A stretch of DNA of 64,000 bases from contig DAINDE010000015.1 of NCBI GenBank assembly GCA_036732025.1, forward strand, positions 1 to 64,000. Direction: 5' to 3'. Positions 25,110-33,665 of this stretch are shown here, piece after piece. The stretch is from SSSZ01 sp036732025. GTDB taxonomy: Bacteria; Pseudomonadota; Gammaproteobacteria; Burkholderiales; Rhodocyclaceae. Below the pieces are notes generated by a model. The model saw only the letters and a program-made list of their open reading frames with translations, was not told the DNA's origin and made no database searches. Within the stretch, counting starts at the first letter, position 1, and each line of letters starts with the position of its first letter. The translations under genes were made by a program, and so were the position numbers.

Positions 25110-26537
25110 ATGAACATCTCCGTCCGCCTCTTCGCCGGTCACTTCCTCATGCTGGGGCTGGCCGCCTGGTTCGTCCTCAACATCTTCACCCACGAGGCGG
25201 AGCCGGGCATCCGCCAGGCCACCGAGGAAACCCTGGTCGATACCGCCCACGTACTGGCCGAGCTGGCGGGGCCGGAGCTGGCCGCCGGGCACATCGGCCA
25301 GGGCGATTTCGCCGCCGCCTTCGCCGCCGCCCGGGGGCGCACCCCCCAGGCCGACATCTGGGGAGTGAAGAAGGAAAGCGTCGATTTCCGCGTCTATGTG
25401 ACCGATGCCGTGGGCAAGGTGGTCTTCGATTCCGAAGGCAGCGCCGTCGGCGCCGATTATTCGCAATGGCGGGACGTGGCGCGGGTACTCAAGGGCGAGT
25501 ATGGCGCCCGCAGCACCCGCGAGAACCCGGACGACCCCAGTTCATCGGTCATGTACGTGGCCGCCCCCATCCTTGCCGGCGGCAAGCTCATCGGCGTCCT
25601 CTCCGTCGCCAAGCCCCTCGCCACCGTGCTGCCCTACATCGACCGCGCCGAGCACCGGGTGCGGCGGGCCGGCTACTGGCTGCTGGCGGCCTCGGCCCTC
25701 ATCGGGCTGGCCTTTTCGGCATGGCTCACCTGGACCGTCAATCGCCTGCGCACCTACGCCCGGGACGTGGCGGAAGGGAAAAAGGCCACGCCCCCCACCG
25801 GCGGCGGCCGGCAGTTCTCGGAACTTGCCCGGGCGCTCGCCGTCATGCGAGAAAAGCTGGAGGGCAAGCAGTACGTCGAGCGCTACGTGCAGAACCTGGC
25901 CCATGAGATGAAGAGCCCGCTCACCGCCGTTCTCGGCGCCGCCGAAATCCTCCAAGGCGATCCGCCGGAAGCCGACCGCCAGCGCTTCGCCGCCAGCATC
26001 GCCGAACAGGGCGGGCGGCTCCAGGCCATCATCGAGCGCATGCTGCAGCTCGCCCGGGTGGAGCAGTTGCAGGCGCCGGAAGGCGCCATCGACGTCGATC
26101 TCCCCACCCTCCTGGGCCGCTGCCGGGACGAACGGGCGCTGGCCCTGGCGTCCCGGGACCTCGCCTGCCGCATCGACGCCCCCCAGGCCGCCACTGCCAA
26201 GGGCGACCCGCTGCTGCTGCAACAGGCCGTCCTCAACCTGCTCGACAACGCCATCGAATTCTCGCCGGAAGGCGGCACCGTCGAGATCAGCCTCGCCACC
26301 GGCGACGGCCGGGCGCAAATCACCGTCCGCGACCACGGCGCCGGCGCCCCGGACTACGCCCTGCCCCAGCTCTTCGAGCGCTTCTACTCCCTGCCCCGCC
26401 CGGCCACGGGCAAGAAAAGCACCGGCCTGGGGCTGGCGCTGGTGCGGGAGGTGGCGCGGCTGCATGGCGGCGAAGCAGAGTTCGCCAACCATGAAGAAGG
26501 CGGGGGTGTCGCCACCCTCCGCCTGCCCGCCCTCTGA
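25110..26537 (+). CDS. creC: Sensor histidine kinase CreC
   Basis: This 475-aa inner-membrane kinase has a helix at 10-26, a periplasmic sensor with a Cache/PAS-like part (FRVYVTDAVGKVVFDSEG, GADYSQWRDVARVLKGEYGARSTR), a second helix about 188-208, and a HAMP-like linker. The H-box is YVQNLAHEMKSPLTAVLGA with His265. ATP-binding motifs are N (NLLDNAIEFSPEGGTVEI), G1 (VRDHGAG) and G2 (GKKSTGLGLALVREVARLHGG). The sensor sequence matches CreC-type kinases, which respond to growth or PBP-related envelope signals and phosphorylate CreB. Confidence 0.9.
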   Translation: MNISVRLFAGHFLMLGLAAWFVLNIFTHEAEPGIRQATEETLVDTAHVLAELAGPELAAGHIGQGDFAAAFAAARGRTPQADIWGVKKESVDFRVYVTDAVGKVVFDSEGSAVGADYSQWRDVARVLKGEYGARSTRENPDDPSSSVMYVAAPILAGGKLIGVLSVAKPLATVLPYIDRAEHRVRRAGYWLLAASALIGLAFSAWLTWTVNRLRTYARDVAEGKKATPPTGGGRQFSELARALAVMREKLEGKQYVERYVQNLAHEMKSPLTAVLGAAEILQGDPPEADRQRFAASIAEQGGRLQAIIERMLQLARVEQLQAPEGAIDVDLPTLLGRCRDERALALASRDLACRIDAPQAATAKGDPLLLQQAVLNLLDNAIEFSPEGGTVEISLATGDGRAQITVRDHGAGAPDYALPQLFERFYSLPRPATGKKSTGLGLALVREVARLHGGEAEFANHEEGGGVATLRLPAL

Positions 26538-26542
26538 CGCCT

Positions 26543-26568
26543 TCACCCCCGCTTCACACAACTTCACT
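26543..26568 (+). promoter_or_regulatory. Cre-tag (CreB binding direct repeats) upstream of creD
   Basis: TTCAC occurs at 26543-26547, 26554-26558 and 26564-26568. The first pair has exactly the six-base spacer of the known CreB site TTCACnnnnnnTTCAC; the third copy follows after five bases. A further TTCAC lies at 26615-26619. The array is about 66-91 bp upstream of creD, where CreB would activate it. Confidence 0.8.
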
Positions 26569-26633
26569 CCCGCCCCCCGCTCCCCTCACCCGCCGCCGCC
26601 ACACTGGTCTCACTTTCACTCAGGGAGACCACA

Positions 26634-27983
26634 ATGGACAGGAAACTGTTCTACAAACTCGTCGCCATCGGCTTCATGTCCTTGCTGCTGTTGATTCCGC
26701 TGGCCCTCATCGAGGATCAGGTGCGGCAGCGCAGCGGCCGGCAGTCAGAGGTACAGCAGAGCATCGCCAACAGCGCCGCCGGGCCGCAGACCCTGGTGGG
26801 GCCGGTGCTAGCCATCAGCTATCGGGAGCGGGTGGAGCCTGAACTCACCCGCGACCCCGAAACCGGCCGCGTCGCCAACACGCCCCGCTATCGCGACGCC
26901 ACCCTCTACCTGCCGCCGGAAACCCTGCGCCTCGACGGCGACACCCGGGTGGAAACCCGCAAGCGGGGCATCTACCAGGCCCGGTTGTTCCATCTCAACC
27001 TGGCGGCGGCCGGGCGCTTCGTCATCCCACCCCATCTGGGCCTGGATGCCAAGCGCGACATCGTCAGCGCCGAAGTCTCTCTTGTACTGGGCATTTCCGA
27101 CCCCCGCGGCGTCGATAACGACCCCGAGGTGACCATTGCCGGCAAACGCCACCGCTTCGCCACCCCCAAGGGGCGACCGGCGGAAGGCGATGCCCTGACC
27201 GGCCCGCGGCTGGCCGTGCCCCTCGGCCCGGTGGATCTCGCCGCCGCCACGCCCCTGGAATTCAGCTTCCCCTTGCAGCTCACCGGCACCGAGCGCCTGG
27301 CCATCGCCCCCACCGGCGAGGCCAACACCGTGACCCTCAAGTCGGACTGGCGCCACCCCAGCTTTGGCGGGCGCTTCCTGCCCCGGGAGCGTGAGGTGGG
27401 CGGCAGCGGCTTCAGCGCCCGCTGGGAGGTCTCCCACCTGGCCCGCAATTTCGCCAACACCCTGGCCGGCTCGACGACGGCAGCCCCGGAAGTGATCGAC
27501 GTTGCCTTCATGGACCCGGTCAATATCTACCTGCAATCGGAGCGGGCGGTAAAGTACGGCATCCTCTTCATCGCGCTCACCTTCGCCGGCTTCTTTCTTA
27601 CCGAAATCCTGCGCCGGGCGCCCATCCACCCCCTCCAGTACCTGCTGGTGGGGCTCGCCCTGGCCCTCTTCTTCCTCCTTCTCATCGCCCTTTCCGAACA
27701 CCTGCCCTTCGTTGCCGCCTACGGCATCGCGGCCGCCGCCTGTATCGCCCTCATCGGCACCTACCTGGCCGGCGCCCTGGGCGGAACCCGGCCGGCCCTG
27801 GCCTTCGCCGGCGGACTCACCGGGCTCTATGGCGTGCTCTACGGCGTGCTGCTCTCCGAGGACAACTCGCTGCTCATGGGCAGCCTGCTGCTCTTCCTCG
27901 CCCTGGGCACGGTCATGATCGCCACCCGCCGCGTCGACTGGTACCGGGTCGATACCCTGGTCGCCCCCCGGCGGGCGGACTGA
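26634..27983 (+). CDS. creD: Inner membrane protein CreD
   Basis: This 449-aa protein has an N-terminal helix (LVAIGFMSLLLLIPLALIEDQVRQR, residues 5-25), a large periplasmic domain (30-300; YRDATLYLPPETLRLDGDTRVETRKRGIY, SLVLGISDPRGV) and five or six C-terminal helices (YGILFIALTFAGFFLTEIL onward). This is the CreD/YgbF-like envelope integrity family, a target of CreBC whose loss or overexpression changes colicin tolerance and beta-lactam response. Placement behind the Cre-tag supports it. Confidence 0.93.
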   Translation: MDRKLFYKLVAIGFMSLLLLIPLALIEDQVRQRSGRQSEVQQSIANSAAGPQTLVGPVLAISYRERVEPELTRDPETGRVANTPRYRDATLYLPPETLRLDGDTRVETRKRGIYQARLFHLNLAAAGRFVIPPHLGLDAKRDIVSAEVSLVLGISDPRGVDNDPEVTIAGKRHRFATPKGRPAEGDALTGPRLAVPLGPVDLAAATPLEFSFPLQLTGTERLAIAPTGEANTVTLKSDWRHPSFGGRFLPREREVGGSGFSARWEVSHLARNFANTLAGSTTAAPEVIDVAFMDPVNIYLQSERAVKYGILFIALTFAGFFLTEILRRAPIHPLQYLLVGLALALFFLLLIALSEHLPFVAAYGIAAAACIALIGTYLAGALGGTRPALAFAGGLTGLYGVLYGVLLSEDNSLLMGSLLLFLALGTVMIATRRVDWYRVDTLVAPRRAD

Positions 27984-27985
27984 CC

Positions 27986-29272
27986 ATGGGCAAGTGGTTA
28001 CGACCGCTGCTGGCCTGGGGGGCGGTGGCCGCCCTCCTGGTCCTGGCCTGGCACCTCAAGCACCCGCTCATGCTCTGGCTGCGGCCCTGGGAAACGCCGA
28101 TCCTCCTCATCACCGGCATGGCCGGGGGCGCCGCCGGCCTCGCCGGCCGCCCCGCCCACCGGCGCCTCTTCGGTGCCGCCCTGCTGGCCATGGCCGCCTG
28201 CGCCCTCTACCGGGAAATCGAGTTCGCGGCGGTACGGGCCTCGGTCCTGGCAGCGGGGCCGGAAGCCCGGGCGGCGGGCGCCCACTTCGTCGTCGGCTTC
28301 CGGGATTTCGCCGAAGTGGAAGCCCTGGCCGAGAGGGGGCTGATCGGCGGCCTTTATCTCACCCGGCGCAACCTGCGGAACACCACGCCGGCTGCCCTGG
28401 CTACCGCCATCGCCCAACTCCAGGCCCGGCGCCGGGAGCTGGGCTTGCCGCCCCTCATCGTCGCCGCCGACCAGGAAGGGGGCGAGGTCTCCCACCTCTC
28501 CCCCTGGCTCACCCCCATGCCGCCCCTGGCCAGTCTGGTGGACGCCGGCCCGACGGAGCAACTTGCCGACCGGGCTCGCGCCTACGGCCGGGCGCAGGGG
28601 GCGGAACTCGCCGCCCTCGGCGTCAACCTCAACTTCGGCCCGGTGGTGGACCTGCGGCCCGCCGCCACCTTCGCCGGCGACCGCCTGACCCTGATCGCCC
28701 GCCGCGCCATCGCCGCCGATCCGGCGACGGTGGCCACCGTCGCCCGGGGTTACGCGGCAGGCCTCGAGGAAGCCGGCGTCGGCGCCACCTGCAAGCATTT
28801 TCCCGGCCTCGGCCGGGTGCGGGCCGACACCCATTTCACCCGGGCCAGCCTGGCCCAGGCACCGGCAGAACTGGCCCCCGACTGGCAGCCCTTCCGCGCC
28901 GCCGGCCCGCGGGCGGCGGTGATGGTGGGCCACGTCACCCTGGCGGCAGTGGACCCGGACCGCGCCGCCTCCCACTCCCGCCCGGTCATCGCCGGCCTGC
29001 TGCGGGGCGAGCTGGGACACGCCGGCCTGGTGGTCACCGACGACCTCAACATGGGCGCCGTCTACGGCCGCGGCATCGGGCGAGTCGCTGGCGAAGCCCT
29101 GGCCGCGGGGGCCGACCTGGTTCTCGTCTCCTACGACCCGGACCAGCTCTACCGCGCCCTGTACGGGGCGGCCCGGGCGCTGGCCCGGGGCAATATCGCC
29201 GCCGCCGATCTGGCGGCAAGCCGCCAGCGCCTGGCCGCTTTCTTCGCCGCCCGGGGGAGCCCGACCCAATGA
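27986..29272 (+). CDS. Membrane-anchored GH3 enzyme, NagZ-like
   Basis: This 428-aa protein has N-terminal hydrophobic helices (about 8-70), then a GH3 catalytic domain (about 85-415). Seen: GGLYLTRRNLRN, LIVAADQEGGEVSHLSPWLTPMPP, GVNLNFGPVVDLRP, KHFPGLGRVRADTHF and the nucleophile region LVVTDDLNMGAV (Asp352). NagZ removes N-acetylglucosamine from 1,6-anhydromuropeptides. The NagZ signature KHFPGHG is altered to KHFPGLG, but the DxH dyad (DTH) is kept. The membrane anchor and cre-operon location (two bases after creD) set it apart from ordinary cytosolic NagZ. Confidence 0.85.
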   Translation: MGKWLRPLLAWGAVAALLVLAWHLKHPLMLWLRPWETPILLITGMAGGAAGLAGRPAHRRLFGAALLAMAACALYREIEFAAVRASVLAAGPEARAAGAHFVVGFRDFAEVEALAERGLIGGLYLTRRNLRNTTPAALATAIAQLQARRRELGLPPLIVAADQEGGEVSHLSPWLTPMPPLASLVDAGPTEQLADRARAYGRAQGAELAALGVNLNFGPVVDLRPAATFAGDRLTLIARRAIAADPATVATVARGYAAGLEEAGVGATCKHFPGLGRVRADTHFTRASLAQAPAELAPDWQPFRAAGPRAAVMVGHVTLAAVDPDRAASHSRPVIAGLLRGELGHAGLVVTDDLNMGAVYGRGIGRVAGEALAAGADLVLVSYDPDQLYRALYGAARALARGNIAAADLAASRQRLAAFFAARGSPTQ

Positions 29273-29305
29273 TAAAATCGCGGCCCCGATTGCCGCCGCT
29301 GCCCC

Positions 29306-29956
29306 ATGCGCCAGCTCCTCCTCGACCTCCTGCCGGAAAGCCCGCCCAGCCTGGACAACTTCGTCCCCGGCAGCAACGGCGAAACCGTCGCTGCCCTCAC
29401 CGGCTGGCTGGCCGGGGAACGCAGCGAGTTTTCCTTCTGCCTCTGGGGCGAGGCCGGTTCCGGCTGCAGCCACCTCCTGAAGGCCAGCAGCTTCGCCTAC
29501 GTCGACGCCGCCGCCGACCCCGCCCTGGCCGGCCTGCCGGACGCTGAGGAAATCGCCGTGGATCATGTGGAAACGCTCGACGCCGACGGCCAGATCGCCC
29601 TCTTCAACGCCTTCAACCGCAGGAAGGCCACCGGCGGGCGGCTCCTTACCGCCGCCCCCCAACCCCCCGCCCACCTGGCCCTGCGCGAAGACCTGCGCAC
29701 CCGCCTGGGCTGGGGCCTCATCTACCGCCTGCAACCCCTCTCCGACGCCGAGAAGGCCGCCGCCCTCGCCGCCCAGGCCCGGGAGCGGGCGCTGAAGCTG
29801 ACGCCGGAGGCCATCAATTACCTCCTGCGCCACGCCCCCCGGGATATGCGCGCACTGTCGGCCCTGGTCGTCGCCCTGGACCGCTACACCCTCGAACACA
29901 AACGCGCCCTCACCCTGCCCTTGCTGCGCGAGGTGTTGCACAGCCCTCCGGGCTGA
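29306..29956 (+). CDS. hda: DnaA regulatory inactivator Hda
   Basis: This 216-aa DnaA-like AAA+ protein begins MRQLLLDLLPESPPSLDNFVPG; QLLLDL is a beta-clamp binding motif, as in E. coli Hda. AAA+ features include LWGEAGSGCSHLLKA (Walker A variant), AVDHVETLD (Walker B region), DLRTRLGWGLIYRLQPL (arginine-finger box) and a C-terminal lid (ALKLTPEAINYLLRHAPRDMRAL). There is no DnaA DNA-binding domain IV. Hda stimulates DnaA-ATP hydrolysis on the loaded clamp and so limits initiation. The Walker A has Cys-Ser in place of the usual GKT/GKS. Confidence 0.92.
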   Translation: MRQLLLDLLPESPPSLDNFVPGSNGETVAALTGWLAGERSEFSFCLWGEAGSGCSHLLKASSFAYVDAAADPALAGLPDAEEIAVDHVETLDADGQIALFNAFNRRKATGGRLLTAAPQPPAHLALREDLRTRLGWGLIYRLQPLSDAEKAAALAAQARERALKLTPEAINYLLRHAPRDMRALSALVVALDRYTLEHKRALTLPLLREVLHSPPG

Positions 29957-30033
29957 GGTGGCCGCCGGCTGCCCAGGTGGGCCGGTATAATTCCCGCTTC
30001 ATCCCTCATTTGCCCACGCCTCGCGGAGGCCCC

Positions 30034-30738
30034 ATGAGCCACAGCAAGACCGGCACCGGCAATTGCCTGATTTGCGGCAAGACCTTACCCCAGCGGGATC
30101 TGGTCGCCGCCCCCCTGGTGCGCGAGAGCATTGCCGCCGAGATTCGCCGGAACCACCCGGAATGGACCGAGGCCAGCCTGATCTGCCAGCCGGACCTGGC
30201 CCGCTACCGGGCACAGTACGTCCATGCCCTCCTGCTTTCCGAGAAAGGAGAACTTTCCAGCCTGGAGCAGGAAGTGGTCAACAGCCTGCGCACCCACCAG
30301 ACCCTGGCCACGGACATCGACAGCGATTACGAGGAGAACTGGACCCTCGGCGAACGCATCGCCGACCGCATCGCCGATTTCGGGGGAAGCTGGGCCTTCC
30401 TCATCGCCTTCAGCGTCTTCATCGCTCTCTGGATCGCGGTCAACTCCCTGGTGCTCTACTGGCGGCCGATCGATCCCTTCCCTTTCATCCTGCTCAATCT
30501 CCTGCTATCGTGCCTCGCCGCCATGCAGGCCCCCATCATCATGATGAGCCAGAACCGCCAGGAGGCGAAGGATCGCCTGCGCGCCCGCAATGACTATCAG
30601 GTGAATCTCAAGGCCGAACTGGAGATCCGCCATCTCCACGAGAAGATGGATCACCTGCTCTCCCATCAATGGGAACGCATGATCGAAATCCAGGAGGTCC
30701 AGCTCGATCTCCTCAACGAACTGCGCCGACCCCGCTAA
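30034..30738 (+). CDS. DUF1003 membrane protein
   Basis: This protein of about 234 aa has an N-terminal CxxC element (CLICGKTL), helical connecting sequence, then the DUF1003 core: GERIADRIADFGGSWAFLIAFSVFIALWIAVNS, a second helix (PFPFILLNLLLSCLAAMQAPIIMMSQNRQ) and a cytosolic tail rich in charged helices (KDRLRARNDYQVNLKAELEIRHLHEKMDHLL). The function of DUF1003 proteins is unknown; some are predicted cyclic-nucleotide or ion-related membrane proteins. The ATG at 30034 has a GGAGG-type site just upstream. Confidence 0.88.
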   Translation: MSHSKTGTGNCLICGKTLPQRDLVAAPLVRESIAAEIRRNHPEWTEASLICQPDLARYRAQYVHALLLSEKGELSSLEQEVVNSLRTHQTLATDIDSDYEENWTLGERIADRIADFGGSWAFLIAFSVFIALWIAVNSLVLYWRPIDPFPFILLNLLLSCLAAMQAPIIMMSQNRQEAKDRLRARNDYQVNLKAELEIRHLHEKMDHLLSHQWERMIEIQEVQLDLLNELRRPR

Positions 30739-30763
30739 TGTCCCTGCCATCACCGATCCGCCC

Positions 30764-31426
30764 ATGAACCTCGCCCTCTTCGACCTAGACAACACCCTCC
30801 TTTCCGGCGACTCCGATTTCGAGTGGGCCCAGTTCCTCATCGGCAAGGGCGTCGTCGACCGGGAAATCCAGGAAGCCAAGAACATAGAGTTCTACGAGCA
30901 GTACAAGGCCGGCACCCTGGATATCCATGAATTCCTCGCCTTCCAGCTGGCGCCGCTGACCCGCCACCCGCGGGCGGAGCTGGATGCCTGGCACGCCGAG
31001 TACCTGGAGCGCCACATCCGCCCGCTGATCGGCGACGCCGCTCGGGCCCTGGTGCAGCAGCACCTGGAGGCCGGCGACCTCTGCGCCCTGGTCACCGCCA
31101 CCAACAGCTTCGTCACCGGCCCCATCGCCCGGGAATTCGGCGTGCCGCACCTGATCGCCACCGTGCCCGAATGGGAAGACGGCCGCTTCACCGGCCGCGC
31201 CCGGGGCACGCCGTCGTTTCGCGAGGGCAAGATCCTGCGCACCGAGGCCTGGCTGGAATCCCTCGGCCTGTGGTGGGGCAGCTTCGGGCAGAGCTATTTC
31301 TACAGCGATTCCTTGAACGACCTGCCGCTGCTCTCCACCGTCGATACGCCGGTGGCGGTGGACCCGGACGACACCCTGCGCGCCCATGCCACGGAAATGG
31401 GCTGGAAAATCATCACTTTGCGGTAG
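30764..31426 (+). CDS. HAD-IB family hydrolase (phosphoserine phosphatase-like)
   Basis: This 220-aa haloacid dehalogenase-type phosphatase has motif I LFDLDNTLLSGDSD (nucleophile Asp8), motif II ALVTATNSFV, a Lys in SFREGKIL, and motif III/IV YFYSDSLNDLPLLSTV. The helical cap of about 70 residues after motif I defines the HAD-IB subclass (SerB, CicA-like). The substrate may be phosphoserine, a phosphorylated lipid or another small molecule; sequence alone does not decide. It is 26 nt after the DUF1003 gene. Confidence 0.88.
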   Translation: MNLALFDLDNTLLSGDSDFEWAQFLIGKGVVDREIQEAKNIEFYEQYKAGTLDIHEFLAFQLAPLTRHPRAELDAWHAEYLERHIRPLIGDAARALVQQHLEAGDLCALVTATNSFVTGPIAREFGVPHLIATVPEWEDGRFTGRARGTPSFREGKILRTEAWLESLGLWWGSFGQSYFYSDSLNDLPLLSTVDTPVAVDPDDTLRAHATEMGWKIITLR

Positions 31427-31471
31427 AATCCACTTTTTCCGCGGCTTTGCCGCCCCCAGCACCGGCTTCAC

Positions 31472-32818
31472 GTGATCCGCAAACTCATTTCCCGCGTCTT
31501 CGGCGGCAAGAAGGCCACCGCCGGCCATAACGAACCCGCCGTCATCCCCGTCTCCAGCCACGGCATCACCCGCGACCGTATCAGTTCCGGCAGCCGCCGC
31601 GTCTGCGAAACGCTGCAGAGCCACGGCCACAAGGCTTTCGTCGTCGGCGGCGCCGTGCGCGATCTGCTCATCGGCGCCGACCCCAAGGACTTCGACGTCG
31701 CCACCGACGCCACGCCGGAGCAGATCCGCCGCTACTTCCGCCGCTCCCGCATCATCGGCCGCCGCTTCCAGATCGTGCATGTGATGATGGGCCAGGAAAC
31801 CCTGGAGGTGACCACCTTCCGCGGCATGCTGGGGGACGACGCCAAGACCGACGAGCACGGCCGGGTGCTCCACGACAACGTCTTCGGCAGCCAGGCCGAG
31901 GACGCCGCCCGCCGCGACTTCACCGCCAACGCCCTCTATTACGACCCGGCCACCGAGGCGGTGGTGGATTACCACCATGGCGTCGCCGACCTGAAGCAGA
32001 AGACCCTGCGCATGATCGGCGACCCCCGTAAGCGCTACCGCGAAGACCCGGTGCGCATGCTGCGCGCCGTGCGCCTGGCGGCCAAGTTGGGGCTCATCAT
32101 CGACCCGGCGGCGAGGAAGCCCATCCGCGAGATGGCCGAGTTGCTGGAAAACGTGCCGCCGGCCCGCCTTTTCGACGAGATGCTGAAGCTCCTCACCTCG
32201 GGCCACTCGGTGAAGTGCCTCACCCAGTTGCGGGAGGAGGGCCTGCACCACGGCCTGCTGCCGCTGCTGGACGTGATCCTGGAACAGCCCCTGGGCGAGA
32301 AATTCGTCATGTTGTCGCTCGCCAACACCGACGCCCGGGTCAAGCAGGGCAAGCCCATCTCCCCCGGCTTCCTCTTCGCCACCCTGCTCTGGCACGAGGT
32401 CCTGGCCCAGTGGGAGAAGATCAAGGGCCAGGGCGAGCTCGCCAACATCCCGGCCCTCTACGCCGCCATGGACGAGGTACTCGACAGCCAGGCCGAGAAG
32501 CTCGCCATCACCCGCCGCATCGCCGGCGACATCAAGGAAATCTGGGCCCTGCAGCCGCGCTTCGACCAGCGGGCCGGCAAGCGCCCCTATGCGCTGCTGG
32601 AGCAGCCGCGCTTCCGGGCCGCCTACGATTTCCTGCTGCTGCGGGCCGAATCCGGCGAGGTGGCGCGGGAAGTCGCCGAGTGGTGGACCGCCTTCCAGAA
32701 CGCCGAGGGCGAGGGCCGCGTCGCCCTGCTGCAGCCGGAACAGCCCGGCGACAAGAAACGCCGCCGCCGGCGCCGCAAGCCCCGCGGCGAAGGCGCCCCC
32801 GCCTCGCCGGCCGAATGA
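31472..32818 (+). CDS. pcnB: Polynucleotide adenylyltransferase (poly(A) polymerase I)
   Basis: This 448-aa class II nucleotidyltransferase starts at a GTG. Seen: FVVGGAVRDLLIGADPKDFDVATDATPEQI with the DFD metal-binding carboxylates, EVTTFRGML, DAARRDFTANALYYDP, RYREDPVRMLRAVRLAAKLG and the RNA-binding C terminus ending in a basic tail (KKRRRRRRKPRGEG). PcnB adds poly(A) tails that promote RNA decay. The basic tail and N-terminal extension are typical of PcnB as opposed to CCA-adding enzymes. It overlaps folK by four bases, a conserved pairing in proteobacteria. Confidence 0.95.
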   Translation: MIRKLISRVFGGKKATAGHNEPAVIPVSSHGITRDRISSGSRRVCETLQSHGHKAFVVGGAVRDLLIGADPKDFDVATDATPEQIRRYFRRSRIIGRRFQIVHVMMGQETLEVTTFRGMLGDDAKTDEHGRVLHDNVFGSQAEDAARRDFTANALYYDPATEAVVDYHHGVADLKQKTLRMIGDPRKRYREDPVRMLRAVRLAAKLGLIIDPAARKPIREMAELLENVPPARLFDEMLKLLTSGHSVKCLTQLREEGLHHGLLPLLDVILEQPLGEKFVMLSLANTDARVKQGKPISPGFLFATLLWHEVLAQWEKIKGQGELANIPALYAAMDEVLDSQAEKLAITRRIAGDIKEIWALQPRFDQRAGKRPYALLEQPRFRAAYDFLLLRAESGEVAREVAEWWTAFQNAEGEGRVALLQPEQPGDKKRRRRRRKPRGEGAPASPAE

Positions 32819-33291
32819 CCGCCGCCTTCGTCGCCCTGGGCGCCAACATCGGCGACGCGAGGGCGACGCTTCGCGCCGCCTTCGATGCCCTCGCCGACCT
32901 GGAAGGGACGCGCCTGCTGCGGACCTCGTCCCTCTACCGCACGGCGCCGGTGGGCCTGCCCGACCAGCCGGATTTCATCAACGCCGCCGCCGCCCTGGAA
33001 ACGGAGCTTTCCCCCGCCGACCTGCTGGCGGCGCTGCATGGGGTGGAAGCCCGTTTCGGCCGCATCCGCACCGTGCGCAACGGCCCCCGCACCCTGGACC
33101 TCGACCTGCTGCTGTACGGCGCGACGGTCCTTGACACGCCCGGCCTCACCCTGCCCCATCCGCGCTTGCACCTGCGCGCCTTCGTCCTCGCACCCCTGGC
33201 GGAAATCGCCCCCGATCTCGCCATTCCCGGCCGCGGCACCGTCGCCGCCTGGCTGCCGGCGGTAGCCCTGCAGGCCATCGAGCGCCTATGA
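32815..33291 (+). CDS. folK: 6-hydroxymethyl-7,8-dihydropterin pyrophosphokinase
   Basis: This 158-aa HPPK is the folate-pathway enzyme that pyrophosphorylates hydroxymethyl-dihydropterin before DHPS. Seen: FVALGANIGDARATLRAAFDAL, SSLYRTAPVGLPDQPDFINAA, NGPRTLDLDLLLYG (Mg-binding Asp pair) and LPHPRLHLRAFVLAPLAEIAP. Length is normal. It overlaps pcnB upstream (ATGA) and the DUF486 gene downstream (ATGA). Confidence 0.96.
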   Translation: MTAAFVALGANIGDARATLRAAFDALADLEGTRLLRTSSLYRTAPVGLPDQPDFINAAAALETELSPADLLAALHGVEARFGRIRTVRNGPRTLDLDLLLYGATVLDTPGLTLPHPRLHLRAFVLAPLAEIAPDLAIPGRGTVAAWLPAVALQAIERL

Positions 33292-33635
33292 ACATCCCCG
33301 TGCTCTGGCAGACGGTCATCCTGCTGACGCTTTCCAACGTCTTCATGACCTTCGCCTGGTACGCGCACCTCAAGCACCTCAACGAGAAACCCTGGTGGGT
33401 GGCGGCGCTGGTTTCCTGGGGCATCGCCCTCTTCGAGTACCTGATCCAGGTGCCGGCCAACCGCATCGGCAACACCGAGCTGACCCTGGCCCAGCTCAAG
33501 ATCCTGCAGGAAGTCATCACCTTGAGCGTGTTCGTGCCCTTCGTCATGTTCTACATGCAGCAGCCGCTCAAGCTGGATTACCTGTGGGCCGCCCTGTGCC
33601 TGGCCGGGGCGGTATACTTTGTTTTCCGAAACTAG
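33288..33635 (+). CDS. DUF486 (DMT-like) membrane protein
   Basis: This 115-aa protein has four membrane helices (VLWQTVILLTLSNVFMTFAWY; WWVAALVSWGIALFEYLIQV; AQLKILQEVITLSVFVPFVMFYM; LDYLWAALCLAGAVYFVFRN). The VPANRIG motif between helices 2 and 3 is characteristic of the DUF486 family, a half-size relative of drug/metabolite transporters. No substrate is known. Overlap with folK suggests cotranscription. Confidence 0.9.
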   Translation: MNIPVLWQTVILLTLSNVFMTFAWYAHLKHLNEKPWWVAALVSWGIALFEYLIQVPANRIGNTELTLAQLKILQEVITLSVFVPFVMFYMQQPLKLDYLWAALCLAGAVYFVFRN

Positions 33636-33665
33636 CGATAACAGAATTCATTCAAGGAGGAGACA

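Noticed and set aside
31472..32818. pcnB as a CCA-adding enzyme
   Set aside because: The N-terminal extension, basic C-terminal tail and pairing with folK fit poly(A) polymerase I, not Cca.
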